Shown piece after piece: positions 5,749-9,126 of a stretch of DNA of 9,126 bases (its first letter is position 1; every line of letters starts with the position of its first letter). A model generated the notes under the pieces. That model saw nothing but the letters and a program-made list of their open reading frames with translations, was not told the origin of the DNA and ran no database searches. This DNA comes from Labilithrix luteola (GTDB lineage Bacteria; Myxococcota_A; Polyangia; Polyangiales; Polyangiaceae): NCBI GenBank assembly GCA_026225435.1, contig JAMFST010000727.1:1-9126 (forward strand). The letters are read 5' to 3'. A program made the translations under genes and the position numbers.

Positions 5749-6767
5749 CATCTGGCTGGATCGCCTCGCTCTCCAAGCTCCACCCTGTCGTTGCCGGCGT
5801 CGCGCTCCTCTGCGTCGCGCCGCGCTCGGCGCACGCTGCGCAGCCGATCGAGGTGAGCACCGCCGCGTGCCCCACGCTCGACCGGGCCGAGATCCAGCGG
5901 CTCCTCTCGATCGAGCTCGGCTCGGTCTCGCGCCAGTGGCAGCAGTCGGTCGCCTCCGAGCCGCTGCACGTCCAGCTGTCGTGCGAGGGGAGTCGGGTGG
6001 CCGTCGCCATCTCCGATCGCCTGACCGACAAGCGCCTCGCCCGCGACGTCGAGATCGATCCCTCCGCGCCCGACCGCGATCGCACCGCGGCGCTGCTCGT
6101 CTCCGAGCTGTTCCTCGGCTCGTGGAGCGAGCTTCTCCGCGCGCCGGTCGCGCCGCCTCCCCCCGCGATCCCGGCGCACGTTCCGCCCCCTGCCGAGCCG
6201 CCGCCGCACCGTGAGCCCGCGCGGGCGCTCCGGGGCGCGGTCGACCTGGTCGCCGGGGCTCGCCTTCGTTCCCTCGATCACCCGGTGGTCAGCGGCGATC
6301 TCGTCCTGCGGCTCGAGCTCATCGCCGCGCGTCACGCCCGCTTCTTCGTGACCGGCGGCTACGAGCGCGGGGCCACCAGCCGCAGCGACGGCACCGTCGA
6401 CTTCAGCCTCGCCTCCGCCGGTCTCGGCGTCGGCTGGCGCTCGTCGCGGATCGGTCGCCTGGTGCTCGACGTCGCCGCCACCGGCAGCGCCGCGTACGTC
6501 GACCTCTCCGGGAGCGCGCGTGCGAGCGCGGTCGGCTCGTCGACCTCGGGCGCCGTCGCCGAGCTCGCCCTCGTGGGCGGCCCCTCGCTGATCCTCGGAC
6601 CGGCTCGCATCGGTCTCGAGCTCACCGCCGGATGGACGGTCTCGCCGGTGACCGGCCACGTCCTCGCCGACGCGACCGCCACCGCGAGCGACACGCGCGA
6701 CGTCTCGCTCGGCGGCATCTGGCTCGGCGCCAGCCTCGTCTTCGCCACCATGGAGGCGGGCCTGTGA
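5745..6767 (+). CDS. secreted two-domain protein, predicted outer-membrane beta-barrel-like C-terminal half
   Basis: The 340-residue product has no named family that I recognise. Residues 1-31 are a signal peptide (hydrophobic core VVAGVALLCVA, cleavage near AHA-AQ). Residues 33-130 form a small globular domain with two cysteines (42 and 80) that could form a disulphide; it starts CPTLDRAEIQRLLSIEL. Residues 132-160 are a proline-rich linker (APPPPAIPAHVPPP and following). Residues 161-340 alternate polar and hydrophobic residues with repeated Gly and aromatic positions (LVLRLELIA, RFFVTGGYERGA, ASAGLGVGWRS, GIWLGASLVFA). This pattern resembles a small outer-membrane beta barrel. It does not end in a classical C-terminal aromatic residue, so barrel assembly is a prediction only. 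Its ATG shares an ATGA overlap with the FecR-gene stop, and its own stop shares GTGA with the RCC1 gene start. It is therefore probably translated as part of the same signalling operon. Confidence 0.8.
   Translation: MTSGWIASLSKLHPVVAGVALLCVAPRSAHAAQPIEVSTAACPTLDRAEIQRLLSIELGSVSRQWQQSVASEPLHVQLSCEGSRVAVAISDRLTDKRLARDVEIDPSAPDRDRTAALLVSELFLGSWSELLRAPVAPPPPAIPAHVPPPAEPPPHREPARALRGAVDLVAGARLRSLDHPVVSGDLVLRLELIAARHARFFVTGGYERGATSRSDGTVDFSLASAGLGVGWRSSRIGRLVLDVAATGSAAYVDLSGSARASAVGSSTSGAVAELALVGGPSLILGPARIGLELTAGWTVSPVTGHVLADATATASDTRDVSLGGIWLGASLVFATMEAGL
6752..6756 (+). promoter_or_regulatory. ribosome binding site GGAGG for the RCC1-repeat gene
   Basis: GGAGG within the last codons of the barrel-like gene lies seven bases before GTG 6764. 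It supports that GTG, which overlaps the upstream TGA as GTGA, as the start rather than an earlier in-frame ATG at 6632. Confidence 0.78.
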
Positions 6768-8128
6768 CCCCGCGCGGCCGCCTCCTCGTGCCCGGCGCCG
6801 GGGTTGCCGCTCTCTCTCTTGCCGCCGGCCTGTCCACCGTCTGCTGCGCCGTCGAGGGGACCGTCCTCCGCGAGGTCGACGACGACACGATGGACGGGGC
6901 ACCCGCCCTGAGCGGTGACGCTGCGACCGGCGACGCGACGACGGCTCTCGACGCCTCCGCGCAGGACGGTGACGCCGGCTCGCGCTTCCCGGCCGACGCT
7001 GCCCGCGGCGACGCCAGCGGCATCTTCGCCGGTCAGTTCTTCTCCTGCGATCTCGCCGCCGGCACCGCCAGCTGCTGGGGGAGCGACCAGCTCGGCCAGC
7101 TCGGCACCGGCTCGCTGCAGGACCGGCTCTCCCCGGCCGCCGTCGCCGACGCGCCCGGCTTCACCCTGCTCTCGGCCGGCGAGAGCCACGCCTGCGGCCT
7201 CGCCTTCGGCACCGCCACGATGTTCTGCTGGGGGTCCGATGCCGACGGCCAGCTCGGCCAGGGGGGAGCGGTCGCCACCCTGGACGCCTCCACCGCCGAT
7301 CCCACGTCGCTCCCGGTCACGCTCCCCCTCCCTGCCTCCACGGTCGGCCTCGGCTACGACCACCCCTGCGCCATCCTCACCGACGGCTCGCTCTGGTGCT
7401 GGGGCCTGAACTCCGAGGGGCAGCTCGGCCAGGACGACCCCTTCACCGGCCCGAACTTCACCAGCCCGCAGCGCGTCGGTACCGCCAGCGACTGGCGCGA
7501 CGTCTCCGGCGGCCAGGGGAGCACCTGCGGCATCCGCGGCAACGGCGACGCGGGCGCGGCCGGCGGGACGCTCTGGTGCTGGGGGCGCAACCGCAACAGC
7601 GAGCTCGGTCTCGGCAGCGGCGCCGCGATGCAGATCCGTACGCCGACGCAGGTGGGCACGAGCGCAAGCTGGGTCCAGGTCGAGGTCGGCCAGGACGACG
7701 GGTGCGCCATCCGCACCGACGGCACCTTGTGGTGCTGGGGGAGTAACGGCTCCGGCCAGCTCACCCCCGCGGTCGGCACCACGGTCGAAGTCCCCACCCA
7801 GATCGGCACCGACACCGACTGGGCCTACGTGAACACCGACACCTTCGTCACCTGCGGCCTCAAGACCGGGGGCGACGCGGGCGGCGCGCTCCTCTGCTGG
7901 GGCCGCAACGCCGAGGGGCAGCTCGGCGTCGGCGACAACACCGGTCGCACCTCACCGACGGCCACGGGCGACGGCGCCACCTTCGCCGGCGTCTCCGTCG
8001 GCCGCTCCCACACCGGCGCGCGCACCGTCGCCGGCGAGATCCTCTGCGCCGGCGACGACGAGAGCGGTCAGCTCGGCGTCGGCGACACCGAGGGCCGCAA
8101 CGTCTTCAGCCCGGTCACGTCGCCTTGA
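6764..8128 (+). CDS. secreted RCC1-repeat (seven-bladed beta-propeller) protein
   Basis: The 454-residue product begins with a signal sequence (basic start, hydrophobic core VAALSLAAGLSTV, then Cys-Cys). The cysteines are not in a canonical lipobox, so lipidation is doubtful. An Asp/Ala/Gly-rich linker follows to about residue 85. Seven RCC1 repeats follow, each with a CWG-x-N/D-xxGQLG-like block, starting at bases 7073, 7226, 7397, 7577, 7733, 7895 and 8045 (50-60 residues apart). Seven matches the blade number of the RCC1 propeller. In repeats 1-6 a second Cys precedes the CWG by about 8-17 residues (for example CAIRTDGTLWCWG), as in exported bacterial RCC1 proteins, and could form one disulphide per blade. 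Repeats 4 and 6 carry Gly/Asp/Ala-rich insertions. Such propellers usually act as binding platforms; the ligand is unknown. This is the last gene of the overlapping sigma-factor operon. Confidence 0.9.
   Translation: MTPRGRLLVPGAGVAALSLAAGLSTVCCAVEGTVLREVDDDTMDGAPALSGDAATGDATTALDASAQDGDAGSRFPADAARGDASGIFAGQFFSCDLAAGTASCWGSDQLGQLGTGSLQDRLSPAAVADAPGFTLLSAGESHACGLAFGTATMFCWGSDADGQLGQGGAVATLDASTADPTSLPVTLPLPASTVGLGYDHPCAILTDGSLWCWGLNSEGQLGQDDPFTGPNFTSPQRVGTASDWRDVSGGQGSTCGIRGNGDAGAAGGTLWCWGRNRNSELGLGSGAAMQIRTPTQVGTSASWVQVEVGQDDGCAIRTDGTLWCWGSNGSGQLTPAVGTTVEVPTQIGTDTDWAYVNTDTFVTCGLKTGGDAGGALLCWGRNAEGQLGVGDNTGRTSPTATGDGATFAGVSVGRSHTGARTVAGEILCAGDDESGQLGVGDTEGRNVFSPVTSP
7073..8077 (+). repeat. seven RCC1 repeat motifs within the propeller gene
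   Basis: The CWG blocks begin at 7073, 7226, 7397, 7577, 7733, 7895 and 8045, with spacings of 153, 171, 180, 156, 162 and 150 bases. DNA identity is visible in places (CTCTGGTGCTGGGG at 7391 and 7571, TTGTGGTGCTGGGG at 7727). Elsewhere the units have diverged, so this is an old protein repeat rather than a recent duplication. Confidence 0.85.
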
Positions 8129-9126
8129 GGAACGGCAGCGGATCGCTCGCCCCGGTGAAGTAGCTCGAGGTCGTGGAGACGTAGTGCGTCTTGTACGCGT
8201 TCTCGTCCGTGCCCACGTAGGGGGTGCCGTACCCGTGCTCGATGGCGCCGGTGGAGTCCTTCCACAGCTCGAAGTCGCCGCTGGTCACGCCCATCGCCTG
8301 CACCGCCGTCCCCAGCCACTGCGAATAGAGGAGCCCGGGATAGGTCGTGTAGCTGGTGATCGCCGCCGAGGACCCGGCCCCCGCGGGGGTGATGATCCCG
8401 CCGGGCTCGTTCAGCTGCCGGTAGTCGCAGTACAGGCCGGTGTTGAGGTTGCCGGCGGCACCGCCCATGGTGACGACCGGCACGCCGTACTGCTCGTGCG
8501 TCGTCATGCAGCACTCCTGCGACCAGCCCATCAGCGTGTTGTCGAGGATCGATCCGCCGTTGGCGTCCTCCATCGAGTCGAGCTTGGCCGCCAGGTACAC
8601 GAAGACCTGCTCGAAGAAGTTCTGGTACGACTGCTTGAGGAAGGCCTGCGCTGCGTCGGTGTACCACTGGTGGGCGACGTCCCCGTGCCAGTCGTTGCCG
8701 GTGTACGAGGAGAAGTTGGCGGTGTCGCCCCAGCCGAAGACGCCGACCCGGCTGGCGTCGCAGGCGAAGGCGGCCGCCACGATGTCGCACCACAGGTGAC
8801 CGGCGATGGTCGCGTCGGCGATCGACTGCGTCGCGTGCATGTCGGCGTCGTCCGTCGGGGTGGGCGGGCGAGCGCAGGAGAGCTGCGCGTTCAAGGACGA
8901 CTGCAGCTGCGCGATCATCGCGATGTGCGTGTCGAGCCGCGCCTTGTCCGCCGCCGACAGCCGCGTGTTCCCCTGCCGCAGCGAGTTGTACGAGGTGAGG
9001 ATCTTGTCGACCACCGGAGGCCGCGCCGCCCCCGCGTCTGTCTTGCTGGTCGCCGAGCCGAAGATGGCGTTGAACATCTGCAGCGAGCTGCCGAACCCTT
9101 CGATGTTCTGCACGGTGCTCGCCGCC
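8115..9126 (-). CDS. DUF1552-like protein, 5' end outside window
   Basis: About 336 C-terminal residues are visible. The frame is still open at the right edge, so the GTG at 9113 is probably internal, and the true start, likely with a signal peptide, lies beyond the window. Matches to my recollection of the DUF1552 family include the FGSSLQMFNAIFG block, a helical region SLRQGNTRLSAADKARLDTHI with a following MIAQLQSSLN, VAAAFACDASRVGVFGWG, and SILDNTLMGWSQE followed by YGVPVVTMGGAAGNLNTG. DUF1552 proteins occur mainly in Planctomycetota and Myxococcota, often beside DUF1592/DUF1588-type cytochrome-like proteins; their biochemical role is not established. A Cys-Cys pair (GWSQECCMTTHEQYG) stands where relatives usually have a single polar stretch. 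The gene overlaps the RCC1 gene tail to tail by 14 bases and has no visible terminator. The family call is moderately confident and function is unknown. Confidence 0.72.
   Translation of the reverse strand, partial: AASTVQNIEGFGSSLQMFNAIFGSATSKTDAGAARPPVVDKILTSYNSLRQGNTRLSAADKARLDTHIAMIAQLQSSLNAQLSCARPPTPTDDADMHATQSIADATIAGHLWCDIVAAAFACDASRVGVFGWGDTANFSSYTGNDWHGDVAHQWYTDAAQAFLKQSYQNFFEQVFVYLAAKLDSMEDANGGSILDNTLMGWSQECCMTTHEQYGVPVVTMGGAAGNLNTGLYCDYRQLNEPGGIITPAGAGSSAAITSYTTYPGLLYSQWLGTAVQAMGVTSGDFELWKDSTGAIEHGYGTPYVGTDENAYKTHYVSTTSSYFTGASDPLPFLKAT

Noticed and set aside
6632..6763. N-terminal extension of the RCC1 protein back to ATG 6632
   Set aside because: It is Arg-rich, overlaps the barrel-like gene deeply and would bury the signal peptide. 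GTG 6764 has a GGAGG site and a GTGA overlap.
5685..6902. 405-codon minus-strand open frame opposite the barrel-like gene
   Set aside because: Arg/Gly/Ala-rich with no recognisable domain and no neighbour logic. The plus-strand frame has a signal peptide and exact 4-base overlaps at both ends.
7073..8077. Regular repeats as a possible CRISPR or DNA-level tandem array
   Set aside because: The repeats keep reading frame and protein motif while DNA identity is patchy, so they are RCC1 protein repeats.

Overview
The window is very GC-rich. Nearly all of it is coding, third codon positions are strongly G/C, and long meaningless antisense reading frames lie opposite real genes. Gene content suggests a Myxococcota (Polyangia-like) bacterium: a DUF1552-type protein, secreted proteins with Asp/Ala/Gly-rich linkers after the signal peptide, an extracellular RCC1 propeller with paired cysteines, and an ECF sigma factor followed by a FecR/TPR protein. 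This assignment is an inference; no rRNA or marker gene is present.

Layout. (1) Bases 1-1804, plus strand: the 3' part of cinA (NMN deamidase/MoCF protein), then a tightly coupled thpR-type RNA 2',3'-cyclic phosphodiesterase with an unusual N-terminal hexapeptide repeat. (2) Bases 1815-3919, minus strand: rpe (ribulose-phosphate 3-epimerase) followed 14 bases later by a lipoprotein with an HEXXH zinc-protease motif. The two blocks converge on a small hairpin that contains both stop codons. (3) Bases 3920-4061: a divergent intergenic region with a terminator-shaped hairpin and T6 tail. (4) Bases 4062-8128, plus strand: four genes, each overlapping the next by 4-14 bases: an ECF sigma factor, a membrane-anchored FecR-domain/TPR protein, a secreted two-domain protein with a predicted beta-rich C-terminal half, and a secreted seven-repeat RCC1 propeller. 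(5) Bases 8115-9126, minus strand: the C-terminal part of a DUF1552-like protein that runs off the right edge and overlaps the RCC1 gene tail to tail by 14 bases.

How they fit together. Regions 1 and 2 are housekeeping (pyridine nucleotide salvage, RNA end processing, pentose phosphate pathway) plus one exported protease. The most interesting unit is region 4. Its overlapping starts and stops imply one transcript and coupled translation. The products would lie in order from cytoplasm (sigma), across the inner membrane (FecR/TPR), to the envelope (barrel-like protein) and the exterior (RCC1 propeller). This resembles a cell-surface signalling relay without a TonB-dependent receptor. That reading comes from gene order and domain content only. 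No RNA genes, CRISPR arrays, insertion sequences or attachment sites were seen.
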